A stretch of DNA of 64,000 nucleotides, taken from NCBI GenBank assembly GCA_016872915.1, contig VGYQ01000006.1, positions 1 through 64,000 of the forward strand, given 5' to 3'. The notes under the pieces were generated by a model that had not been told where the DNA came from, did no database searches, and saw only the letters and a list, made by a program, of their open reading frames with translations. Numbering within the stretch: position 1 is the first letter of the stretch; each line of letters starts with the position of its first letter. A program made the translations under genes and the position numbers. Positions 55,816 through 64,000 of the stretch are shown in pieces. The stretch comes from Planctomycetota bacterium. GTDB taxonomy: Bacteria > Planctomycetota > Phycisphaerae > Phycisphaerales > SM1A02.

Positions 55816-57168
55816 ATGACCGTGTTCTCCCCCCCACTGCTCCTCCAGCGCCTCGGCGCATTCGTCGGCGAGTTCCACCCGCGCGCACTGCCGACCATGT
55901 TGCGCGCGAACTATGCGCACGAGCTGTATTCCGGGATGTTGATGCCGCTCATGCTCGGAGCGCTTGAGGGTGGCACCATGGCGATCGTGGTGAAAAAGAT
56001 GTTTACGGGAGTAGAGGGCGTTGATCCGACAACGGTCGACTATGCGGTCGCTGCGGTGAGCGCCGCACCGAATGTCGCCAACCTCAGTTCATTTGTTTGG
56101 GCGGCCCTTGCGCATGGCAGGCCAAAGGTCGCGTTCATCAGTGGATTGCAACTGCTCACCTGCGTCTGCGTTCTGCTTGCAGCGTTCGTGCCTGTGAACA
56201 CGCTTGGGCTGCTGCTGTTGACCGCGCTTGTGATGATTTCGCGCATTGCATGGACAGGAGTCATCACGGTGCGCGCAGTCGTCTGGCGCAACAACTACCC
56301 GCGTGCGAGTCGAGCAATCATTGCAGGTCGCATGGCGACCGTGCAGTCGCTCGTGCTCGCGCTCGCAGGGCTCCTGATTGGATCAGCTCTCGATCTGCGT
56401 GCAGACAGCTTTCGATATCTGTTCCCCGGCCTGGCGCTGACAGGCGTGATCGCCAACAGCATCTGGCGAAAGGTCCGACTGCGTGGCCAGCGCGGACTGC
56501 AACTGGCAGAAATCGAATCGGGTTCCGGGGCGGCACGCATCGACCCGCGTCATCTGTTGCATCTGCTGCGCGATGATCGGCTCTACGCGCGCTTCATGTG
56601 GTGGATGTCGGTGTTTGGACTTGGCAGTCTCATGGTCGGGCCGCCGCAAGTTTTGGTGCTGAACGATCAGTTCCACACTTCCTATCTTGAGGGCATCCTG
56701 ATCACCACCGTGATTCCATTGGTGGTGATGCCACTGGCGATTCCAATCTGGTCGCGACTGCTGTCCAAACAACATGTGGTGGCGTTCCGCTCGGTGCACG
56801 GCTGGACATTCGTCCTTGGATCTGGCGCCATCTGGCTTGCGGCGCTCTTCGACTCCATGACGCTGATGTACGCATCGAGCGTGATGCTGGGCATTGGGTT
56901 CGCGGGCGGTTCGCTCGCATGGAACCTCGGACACCATGATTTCGCACCTGCACACCGAGACAGCGAATACATGGCAGTGCACGTCACGCTCAATGGCATC
57001 CGCGGTGCCATCGCGCCATTTCTTGCGGTCCTCATTTATGACCCGCTCTCGCGCCTCGGCGCAGGACCGTGGTTTTTCATGCTCTGCATGCTGGTCAATC
57101 TGGCCGGTGTGCTTGGTTTTCGAGCCATGCGAAGGGATCTACCCCCTCGAATCACAGCGGAAATCTGA
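55816..57168 (+). CDS. MFS-type transporter
   Basis: About 12 hydrophobic segments, e.g. LMLGALEGGTMAIVVKKMF, GLLLLTALVMISRIAWTGVITVRAVVWRNNYP. Start ATG 55816. Confidence 0.82.
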   Translation: MTVFSPPLLLQRLGAFVGEFHPRALPTMLRANYAHELYSGMLMPLMLGALEGGTMAIVVKKMFTGVEGVDPTTVDYAVAAVSAAPNVANLSSFVWAALAHGRPKVAFISGLQLLTCVCVLLAAFVPVNTLGLLLLTALVMISRIAWTGVITVRAVVWRNNYPRASRAIIAGRMATVQSLVLALAGLLIGSALDLRADSFRYLFPGLALTGVIANSIWRKVRLRGQRGLQLAEIESGSGAARIDPRHLLHLLRDDRLYARFMWWMSVFGLGSLMVGPPQVLVLNDQFHTSYLEGILITTVIPLVVMPLAIPIWSRLLSKQHVVAFRSVHGWTFVLGSGAIWLAALFDSMTLMYASSVMLGIGFAGGSLAWNLGHHDFAPAHRDSEYMAVHVTLNGIRGAIAPFLAVLIYDPLSRLGAGPWFFMLCMLVNLAGVLGFRAMRRDLPPRITAEI

Positions 57169-57228
57169 TACATTGCGCGGCTCGCCTGTGGGGACGTCCC
57201 ACCGGCTCCGCCTTGCGAGGATGGCAAA

Positions 57229-59049
57229 GTGCCTCCCCGCGCATCGAAAGCACGCACCCCCATGGTTGACTACAACCTCATTCAAGACATCGGACTCGAC
57301 CTCGATATCGCCGACCAAATGGTCCGCGACGCCCTTGGCACGAAAGCGACGGTCAACGACCTCGCCGCTGCCGCAGACAAAGCAAAGACAACCGGAGGCG
57401 CAGAGACCCTCCTCAAGGGCACCGTGGTGTCGATCAGCGGCGACTATGTGATCGTCGATGTCGGATTGAAGAGCGAGGGGCAGATTTCGAAGGAAGAGTT
57501 CGAGGACTCCGGTGGCGTGTCCGTTGGCGACACCGTCGAGGTCGTTCTCGAAGAACTGGAGGACGCCGAAGGCAACATCGTCCTCTCGAAGCGCAAGGCT
57601 GACCGCATTCGAGGCTGGGAGACTCTCGTTGCAACCAAGAAGGAAAACGATGTCGTCGAAGGCAAGTGCCTCCGCAAGATCAAGGGTGGTCTGCTGGTGG
57701 ACATCGGGGTCCCCGTCTTCTTGCCGGCTTCGCAGGTCGACATCCGACGCCCAGGCGATGTCGGCGACTTTGTTGGCCGCACGATGCGCGCACTGGTGTT
57801 GAAAATCGATCTGGAACGCCGCAACATCGTCATCAGTCGACGCCGTCTGATCGAGGTCGAGCGCGAGGAGGCGCGGAAGACGCTCCTGACTCGCATCAAG
57901 GAAGGCGACATCGTGAAGGGCCATGTCACAAATATCGCCGATTTCGGCGCATTTATCGATCTTGGTGGGATCGACGGACTGCTGCATGTCACCGACATGT
58001 CCTGGGGCCGTGTGAACCACCCATCGGAGATCGTCAAGATCGGACAGGAAGTCGAAGTGAAGGTGCTGAACATCGATCGCGAGCGCGAGAAGATCGCTCT
58101 CGGTTTGAAGCAGCGCGAGCCGAGCCCATGGGAGGAGATCGAGAAGAAGTACCCCGTTGGCGCACGCGTGCGCGGGTCGGTCGTCAGCCTCATGTCCTAC
58201 GGTGCGTTCGTGCGCCTCGAGGACGGCATCGAGGGTCTCGTGCATGTCAGCGAGATGTCGTGGACTCGACGCATCAACCATCCGAGCGAACTGGTGCAGG
58301 TGAATCAAGAGACCGACGTGGTCGTTCTTGACTTCAACAAGGACAAGCTCGAAATCTCCCTCGGTATGAAGCAGTGTGAGGTGAACCCATGGGATCTCGT
58401 CGCCGAGCACTATCCGCTTGGCACCGTCATCACAGGGAAGGTTCGCAACCTTGCCAACTACGGCGCCTTCATCGAGATTGAGTCAGGCATCGATGGATTG
58501 CTCCACATTTCCGACATGTCTTGGACCAAGAAGATCGCGCACCCGAACGAGCTCTTCAAGAAGGGCGACGAGGTGAAGTGCGTGGTCATTGAAGTCGACC
58601 AAGAGAAGCAGCGCGTCGGTCTCGGCATCAAGCAGTTGACCGAGGATCCGTGGGTCGAAGCGATCCCAGGCGCCTATCGACCGGGCATGATCGTGAAGGG
58701 CAAGATCACGAAGATCACGAACTTCGGCGTGTTTGTGGAACTCGAGGATGGTCTTGAGGGTCTGCTGCACATCTCCGAACTGAGCGATCAGAAGATCGAA
58801 AATCCACTGGATGTCGTGAAGCCTGGTCAGGAAGTCGATGTCAAGATTCTTCGCGTGGATACCGACGACCGCAAGATCGGCCTCAGCCTCAAGCGCGCAC
58901 AATGGGGCGCGGGCGATGCTGGCGGCGGCAAGACCGAGGGTGCAAGCGCGACGGACGACGCATTTGTTGTCCCGAAGCGTGCGAAGCCAACCCGCGGCGG
59001 CATGGACGACCACGGCGCACTCGGAACCGACAAGATCAAGCTCGACTGA
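57229..59049 (+). CDS. rpsA: 30S ribosomal protein S1
   Basis: Multiple S1 repeats: GDYVIVDVGLKSEGQISKEEF, GHVTNIADFGAFIDLGGIDGLLHVTDMSWGRVNHPSEIVKIGQEVEVKVLNIDRERE, and four more. True start likely ATG 57262 (MVDYNLIQ). Confidence 0.95.
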   Translation: MPPRASKARTPMVDYNLIQDIGLDLDIADQMVRDALGTKATVNDLAAAADKAKTTGGAETLLKGTVVSISGDYVIVDVGLKSEGQISKEEFEDSGGVSVGDTVEVVLEELEDAEGNIVLSKRKADRIRGWETLVATKKENDVVEGKCLRKIKGGLLVDIGVPVFLPASQVDIRRPGDVGDFVGRTMRALVLKIDLERRNIVISRRRLIEVEREEARKTLLTRIKEGDIVKGHVTNIADFGAFIDLGGIDGLLHVTDMSWGRVNHPSEIVKIGQEVEVKVLNIDREREKIALGLKQREPSPWEEIEKKYPVGARVRGSVVSLMSYGAFVRLEDGIEGLVHVSEMSWTRRINHPSELVQVNQETDVVVLDFNKDKLEISLGMKQCEVNPWDLVAEHYPLGTVITGKVRNLANYGAFIEIESGIDGLLHISDMSWTKKIAHPNELFKKGDEVKCVVIEVDQEKQRVGLGIKQLTEDPWVEAIPGAYRPGMIVKGKITKITNFGVFVELEDGLEGLLHISELSDQKIENPLDVVKPGQEVDVKILRVDTDDRKIGLSLKRAQWGAGDAGGGKTEGASATDDAFVVPKRAKPTRGGMDDHGALGTDKIKLD

Positions 59050-59115
59050 GCGGCATCAACTTCGGGATGTTTCCCGAACCGAAGTGCTTGCCTGCATACG
59101 TGTCTGCAAAAGCGA

Positions 59116-59145
59116 CGACGGCCTGCGAAAAATCGCAGGCCGTCG
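59116..59145 (+). terminator. hairpin downstream of rpsA
   Basis: CGACGGCCTGCGA-AAAA-TCGCAGGCCGTCG, 13-bp perfect stem, followed by CGCTTT. Confidence 0.75.
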
Positions 59146-59399
59146 CGCTTTCCGGCACCCGCTACACCTTCGTGCGCGGGCGAGTCTCCCCATCCGCCCC
59201 GCCGCCCCATTGAAGGGGGGTGCAGTGCCAAGAAATGGCGTTCGTATCAGAGAATGGCCAGATATGACAGGACAGTCAGCAACAGAACTGGCTGCTTTGA
59301 AACCTCACTTCCTAAAAACCGGGACAGTGACATTGGCTATCTCACACACGAACAGGTAAATCGAGTCAAACCACTTGAACCCGATCTACACTGGCGAAT

Positions 59400-61268
59400 A
59401 TGCAGCGAACTGGAGCAATGTCCACTTCTGCCGCGCTTTTTTTCACGGTCATGCTTTGCACGACTCAAACGAGTGCCGATTCGCCAAAAGATGATGATGC
59501 GATTGCAGCATGGAACTCCTGTCGATTGGCAATCAATGGCGGAATCAGCGAAAAAAATGCGCCTGACGGACTTTTGGATGACTTCTACTCCGCATCGATA
59601 CTGCTCCGACTCGATGGGCAGGTGATTGGGGTTGGAAGTGCCAGATCGCCCGGCGCAGTCTCAACGGCCCTGCGCATGGCGGTTGCAGACGCTGCGCGAC
59701 GCTGGAGCAGCACACCAAGCAGAGTTGATCAGCCCATTCCATTTGAGCGTCTGACGCTTGAACTTGAAGTGGGCGGCGAGTTTGAACCGCTGCTGGGCAC
59801 GAATTTCGCACAAGCTGCCCGAGAGGTTCAACCTGCACTCGATGGGATGGCTCTGCGACGCGGCAGTGAGTGGGCGCTCGCCCATCCCGGCGTCCTACAG
59901 GCCCTGAACGTTGCAAGTGCGCCGGACCAGACGCTGCTTTCACTCGCACTGCAGGTCGGACTGCCAGCGCGCGATCTCGACCAACTGCCCGCTGACGAGA
60001 GAGTGGCTATCTACCGATTTGGAGCGACACGTGTTGTGCAACCCACAGCAGCAAGCGCCCCTGTCATCGTGCTCCGTGGCATGCAGCTCTTGCCTGCGGA
60101 ACGCGGCGCACAATTGATCCGTGACATCGATGCGTGCGCCGAGGGCATCGTGTCGTGGTTTGAGCGCTCCCTGATCACACCCAAGGCTGGGGAAAACGAT
60201 GAACCTGCCATGCAGCGCACCGCCCTTCGTGCGCTTGGACTTCGCGGGGACTATCTGCCTGCGGAGCGCGCCGATGCGACACTGTTTGCAGGACCCGCTG
60301 AACAAGCGCTCGCAGCGGCTGCACTTGCTCAGTTTTCACGCTCGCATGAAGGCCCCATGGCGAAGCGCGCGGCTGCAGTTTCTGCAGAAATCCTTTGCGC
60401 CCTCGGTCGAGTCGACGAAGTGGAGACCGCACCACAGCAGGACGCAAAGGCTGTTGCCTGGATTGTGATGGCGTGCACGGCACTTCCAAGGGAGGTGTCG
60501 AACTGCCCTGAACTCTCCACGCTTCGGAGCGACTACCGAAATGCGCTTCTGGCCCGTTGCACCAAGCCGCTGAGCCCCGAAGCACCTAGTGCCGGCGATG
60601 GCGCCGTGCTCCCCCCACTCACGCTTCAAGGCGATCCACTCGAACAATCCCTTCTGCTCGCTGCTCTTGCCTCCTGTGAGCGCAGTGGTGATCCACTGGT
60701 AGAACGCGAACGACTGATTGCTGCAATCGACACGTGTTGGAAGGACACGCCGCGGAGCGTTCTGGTTGGGGTCTTTGGCTGGTTGCTTGAAGCAGATTTG
60801 GCACTCGGAGAAGTTCCCTCGCATCACCGAGCACTCGTACAGGCCGCGCGTCAAGCGCTCCTTGCAGTGCAACTTGGATCGGCCGGACTTGCCGCTGCGC
60901 AGTTGGATCCACCACCACCGGATGTACACGGCGCATTCGCGCTGACGGGTCAGAGCACCCGGGGTGCAAATGTGCAGAGCGCACGAGTGGGTCATGGCCT
61001 TGCGCTCATGCTCGGCAACGCGGAGCTGACGAGCGATGAGGAAAGCGAACGTGCATGCGCATCGCAGGCCATGCTCATTCGCTTTCTGCGGCAGCTCGTG
61101 TTTGACGATACGTCGTGCTATCTCGTGGCAGATCGCAGTCGGGCTCTCGGCGCGCTTCGAACTGCACCGTGGGACAGCCGAATTGCCGTGGCAGCAAATG
61201 CCATGTCACTGATTTGCCTCGAAGCGAGCAGAAACGCGCTTCGATTGCGCTGCCCGCCCGTAGAATGA
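59400..61268 (+). CDS. large exported hypothetical protein
   Basis: Signal-like MSTSAALFFTVMLCTTQTSADS (start ATG 59400 or ATG 59418); 600+ aa coherent ORF, ATGA-coupled to the next gene. Confidence 0.72.
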   Translation: MQRTGAMSTSAALFFTVMLCTTQTSADSPKDDDAIAAWNSCRLAINGGISEKNAPDGLLDDFYSASILLRLDGQVIGVGSARSPGAVSTALRMAVADAARRWSSTPSRVDQPIPFERLTLELEVGGEFEPLLGTNFAQAAREVQPALDGMALRRGSEWALAHPGVLQALNVASAPDQTLLSLALQVGLPARDLDQLPADERVAIYRFGATRVVQPTAASAPVIVLRGMQLLPAERGAQLIRDIDACAEGIVSWFERSLITPKAGENDEPAMQRTALRALGLRGDYLPAERADATLFAGPAEQALAAAALAQFSRSHEGPMAKRAAAVSAEILCALGRVDEVETAPQQDAKAVAWIVMACTALPREVSNCPELSTLRSDYRNALLARCTKPLSPEAPSAGDGAVLPPLTLQGDPLEQSLLLAALASCERSGDPLVERERLIAAIDTCWKDTPRSVLVGVFGWLLEADLALGEVPSHHRALVQAARQALLAVQLGSAGLAAAQLDPPPPDVHGAFALTGQSTRGANVQSARVGHGLALMLGNAELTSDEESERACASQAMLIRFLRQLVFDDTSCYLVADRSRALGALRTAPWDSRIAVAANAMSLICLEASRNALRLRCPPVE

Positions 61269-62431
61269 TTGGGGTGAATGGGCGCGCAACGCCCCTCCAC
61301 CCGCCCACTATGGTTCCAACTCTTGGTCCAACATGGCTCAGTCGACCGCTGACCTCCCTGTGCGCAGCGCTGCTCTGCGCCTGCTCGGTCGCCGCACAGA
61401 CAAAGCCGTCTGCGCCCGCGAAGCCCGCTGCGGTACCGCCTGTGAAAAAGGCAGAGGGCGCAAAGACCGGAACGGCAACAAGCGGGATCACCGTTCACGC
61501 GGTTGCTCCCACCGTCACCGCACAAACAAAGGGCACACCATCAGAAGCCAGCGAGTTGGCGAGTGAGCCACAGGATGTCCTCTTCGCACTCATGAATACC
61601 CGTTTGCCGGTGACCTTTGAGGAGACTCCCGCGCGCGATGCGCTGAAGTTCATTGCGGAAGCGACGAATGTCGCCATGGTTCCGCGTTGGAGGAGTGACA
61701 GAAACCCTGATGGCATGGATCCAGACGAACCCATCACGATGCAACTGCCGAGCCTCACTGCACTCGACGCACTCGAGTATGTACTTGCACAACTGCCCGC
61801 GGAGTCCTCCTGTACCTGGCAGCTTCGTCCAGGCTTTCTGGAGGTCGGTACGCGTGAGAATCTCTCGCGCCGCGGATCTCTTGTCACCAAGCTGTATCCG
61901 ATCAAAGACTTGCTTTACACCGTGCCGTACTTTGACAACGCACCGAACTTCAACCTCGATTTTGCACTCAACCAAGGTGCAGGCGTTGGTGGCGGCGGAG
62001 GTGGTGGCGGCATGGGTGGCGGCGGTGGCGGGATGGGCGGTGGTGGAGGTGGAATGGGTGGCGGTGGCGGCGGCGGTGGCGGTGGTGGAGGCGGAAGCCT
62101 CTTTGGAAATGGTGGGGACAGCGGTCCCCGCGAGACGGCCGAAGAGGCAGCTCGGCGACTGATTCAACTCATCAAGTCTGTTGTTGAACCCGAAGCATGG
62201 GAAGCAGACTGGGCTTTCATTGACTATTACCAAGAGTCACTCATTGTGCGCGCACCCGACTATGTCCACCGAGCACTCGGCGGCTACTCCTTCCTGCCTC
62301 CCCCTCGGCAAGCCCGCCGCAGTGGACCGCGCTATGTGTCGATGACCGTGCCATTCAGTTTCGCCACGCTCCGTGGCTTTTCGACTGGCTCAGCGACTGG
62401 CGCAACGGGCGGCGGCAATCTCGGTCCCTGA
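61265..62431 (+). CDS. exported protein with secretin/TonB short N-terminal (STN)-like domain and Gly-rich tract
   Basis: LPVTFEETPARDALKFIAEATNVAMVP...LTALDALEYVLAQL...GTRENLSRRGSLVTKLYPIKDLLY, then poly-Gly/Met. Start ATG 61265 or ATG 61310 (signal peptide). Confidence 0.78.
   Translation: MIGVNGRATPLHPPTMVPTLGPTWLSRPLTSLCAALLCACSVAAQTKPSAPAKPAAVPPVKKAEGAKTGTATSGITVHAVAPTVTAQTKGTPSEASELASEPQDVLFALMNTRLPVTFEETPARDALKFIAEATNVAMVPRWRSDRNPDGMDPDEPITMQLPSLTALDALEYVLAQLPAESSCTWQLRPGFLEVGTRENLSRRGSLVTKLYPIKDLLYTVPYFDNAPNFNLDFALNQGAGVGGGGGGGGMGGGGGGMGGGGGGMGGGGGGGGGGGGGSLFGNGGDSGPRETAEEAARRLIQLIKSVVEPEAWEADWAFIDYYQESLIVRAPDYVHRALGGYSFLPPPRQARRSGPRYVSMTVPFSFATLRGFSTGSATGATGGGNLGP
61988..62095 (+). 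repeat. GGN-rich low-complexity tract encoding (G)n-M-(G)6 repeats
   Basis: GGT GGC GGC GGA GGT GGT GGC GGC ATG (G)6 ATG (G)6 ATG (G)13; in-frame coding low complexity. Confidence 0.9.
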
Positions 62432-62448
62432 CCGCAAACGCATGTTTC

Positions 62449-63888
62449 GTGAGTCTGGCCCCCCCGCCTCAACTGAACAGCAGATACCCGAGCGCTGACA
62501 ATGACGCTCCTGCTTGGCGTAGGTTGCCCCTTCGCATGCTGACTCGGTCCAGAAAACTACGCCGTGATCTTTCGGTGTGCACCACAGATGGCGCGCTGTA
62601 CTCATTCATGGTCGGCATTGGCGAGATGTTCTTCATCCCCTTCGCGCTTGCACTCGGATTCAGTGAAGTCGAAGCGGGGCTCTGCTTCAGCATCCCGTTC
62701 CTGCTTGGAGCGACTCTTCAATTGGTGTCACCCTGGGGCGTCGAAGTGCTGCGGAGCCCTCGACGATGGGTCATCCTGTGCGCAACGGTGCAGTCCTGCA
62801 GTTTCATTCCACTGATCCTCGCGGCATGTATCGGCTCGATCCCGATGCCCATGCTGCTCGCAACGCTCGCGGTGTATTGGGGGACCGCACTCGGTGCAGG
62901 CCCGGCATGGACCGCATGGGTTGGAGCACTTATTCCAAGCAACATTCGACCGTGCTACTTCGGTATCCGAACGCGGATCTGCCAGTTGGCGACGCTGGGA
63001 GGACTTGCTGCGGCAGGCATGCTGCTCTGGCTCGGGCGCCAAGCCGATGTGTCGCAGTCGCCCGTGCAGCCGGACGCCGCGTCCACCGGTGCACAGGAAC
63101 TGCTTGCGTTCGCCGGCATGTTCGTTCTGGCTGCGCTCGGACGCGGAATCTCCACTCGCTACTTGTGGCTTCAGAGTGAACCGCCTTCTGGAAACTGGAA
63201 TCAGAAGACAATCAGTCCACTTCGTCTGCCTCTGCGCCCACTCAGCGGTCCCGAGCGGAACCTCTTTCTGTTCATGCTCCTGTTCCAGATTGCACTGCAA
63301 GTCTCCAGCCCGTTTGTCGGGTCCTATCTCATTGGCCGCCTCCACTTTTCGAACACGATGTACTTCGTCGCGGTCGCCGTCATGTTCTTCAGCAAGAGCA
63401 TTGCGTCGGCCATCTTTGGTGCGATGGCTGCCAGGTATGGCGCACGCCGCGTGCTGGTGCTTGGCAGCATTCTCCTTGCCATGCACGGGGCATTCATGGC
63501 AATCCCTGCTGACGTGTGGACCATCATGCTGCTCATGGCTGGTGCTGGTATCGCGTGGGCTGCCTATGAACTCGCCACATTCCTCCTGATTCTTGATGTC
63601 TCGCGCCCAGCAGATCGCACCAGCCTCATGACGTCCTATCTCTTTCTGAATGCGGGTGCTCTCCTTGGGGGATCACTCCTTGGAGGTTGGATCCTGCGGA
63701 TGATGGGTTCGCATGAGCATGCCTACACCATGCTCTTTCTGACATCGTCACTCGCACGCATCGGAATGCTCCCACTGCTGCGGCGCGTTCCCGAGGGCAG
63801 ACCCGGCAGTCGATCACAGATGGCACCACTCACAACAGCACCCTGTGAAGGTGGTTCCGCAACCCTCCCAGGAGAGAGCGGCGTATGA
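62449..63888 (+). CDS. MFS-type transporter
   Basis: About 12 hydrophobic segments: DGALYSFMVGIGEMFFIPFALALGFSEVEAGLCFSIPFLLGATLQL...; likely start ATG 62536 (MLTRSRKLRRDLS) or 62449. Confidence 0.82.
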   Translation: MSLAPPPQLNSRYPSADNDAPAWRRLPLRMLTRSRKLRRDLSVCTTDGALYSFMVGIGEMFFIPFALALGFSEVEAGLCFSIPFLLGATLQLVSPWGVEVLRSPRRWVILCATVQSCSFIPLILAACIGSIPMPMLLATLAVYWGTALGAGPAWTAWVGALIPSNIRPCYFGIRTRICQLATLGGLAAAGMLLWLGRQADVSQSPVQPDAASTGAQELLAFAGMFVLAALGRGISTRYLWLQSEPPSGNWNQKTISPLRLPLRPLSGPERNLFLFMLLFQIALQVSSPFVGSYLIGRLHFSNTMYFVAVAVMFFSKSIASAIFGAMAARYGARRVLVLGSILLAMHGAFMAIPADVWTIMLLMAGAGIAWAAYELATFLLILDVSRPADRTSLMTSYLFLNAGALLGGSLLGGWILRMMGSHEHAYTMLFLTSSLARIGMLPLLRRVPEGRPGSRSQMAPLTTAPCEGGSATLPGESGV

Positions 63889-64000
63889 ACCGTATATGGA
63901 TAATTTTTGCGCTCCCCGTCACCGCGCTTTGTGCGTGGGTCGTTTGGATGCCAACAGACACTTTGGCCACCTGGCTGACACATCCGGTGGTGGCCGAACG
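63885..64000 (+). CDS. partial CDS, N-terminal hydrophobic signal/TM segment (runs off the right edge)
   Basis: ATGA overlap with the MFS stop; MNRIWIIFALPVTALCAWVVWMPTDTLATWLTHPVVAE... Confidence 0.6.
   Translation, partial: MNRIWIIFALPVTALCAWVVWMPTDTLATWLTHPVVAE

Noticed and set aside
57139-58410. 423-aa minus-strand ORF
   Set aside because: Antisense to rpsA; Asp/His-rich mirror of S1 codons.
61980-62100. CRISPR or intergenic satellite repeat
   Set aside because: The repeat is in-frame GGN coding low complexity inside one CDS with no spacers.
1-64000. Mobile elements, prophage, toxin-antitoxin or defence island
   Set aside because: No transposase, integrase, phage structural gene, restriction-modification gene or terminal repeats were recognised; the HNH gene looks chromosomal.

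Overview
The window is a dense, GC-rich bacterial chromosomal segment. Gene content and protein style suggest a planctomycete, probably Phycisphaerales-like; this lineage is an inference. It carries about 55 credible genes. Housekeeping genes: mnmG, pyk, pepA, rpiB, dnaN, atpG, thiE, rpsP-trmD-rplS, rplM-rpsI, alr, rho-like, psuG, murA, rpsR, metH, rpsA and tRNA-Thr(TGT). Others include a TAT-type SOD, PPK2, MCE/MlaD proteins, an S41 protease/LolA-like/NatAB-type ABC cluster, two MFS transporters, and several hypotheticals. I saw no CRISPR array, IS element, prophage or rRNA. Most of the ORF track is antisense GC-rich noise. At least three real reading frames are missing from it: the left-edge partial gene 1..731(-), a 59-aa coupled membrane protein 42373..42552(-), and the right-edge partial gene 63885..64000(+). 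The most interesting items are: a single-chain tandem-duplicated CrcB/FluC protein with degenerate Phe motifs in one half; an SOD gene with two plausible starts (TAT-exported and cytosolic); a 67-bp metH leader with two perfect hairpins; a large multi-HTH protein overlapping rpsI antisense; a short Rho; an orphan atpG; and an rpsP-trmD-rplS cluster without rimM.
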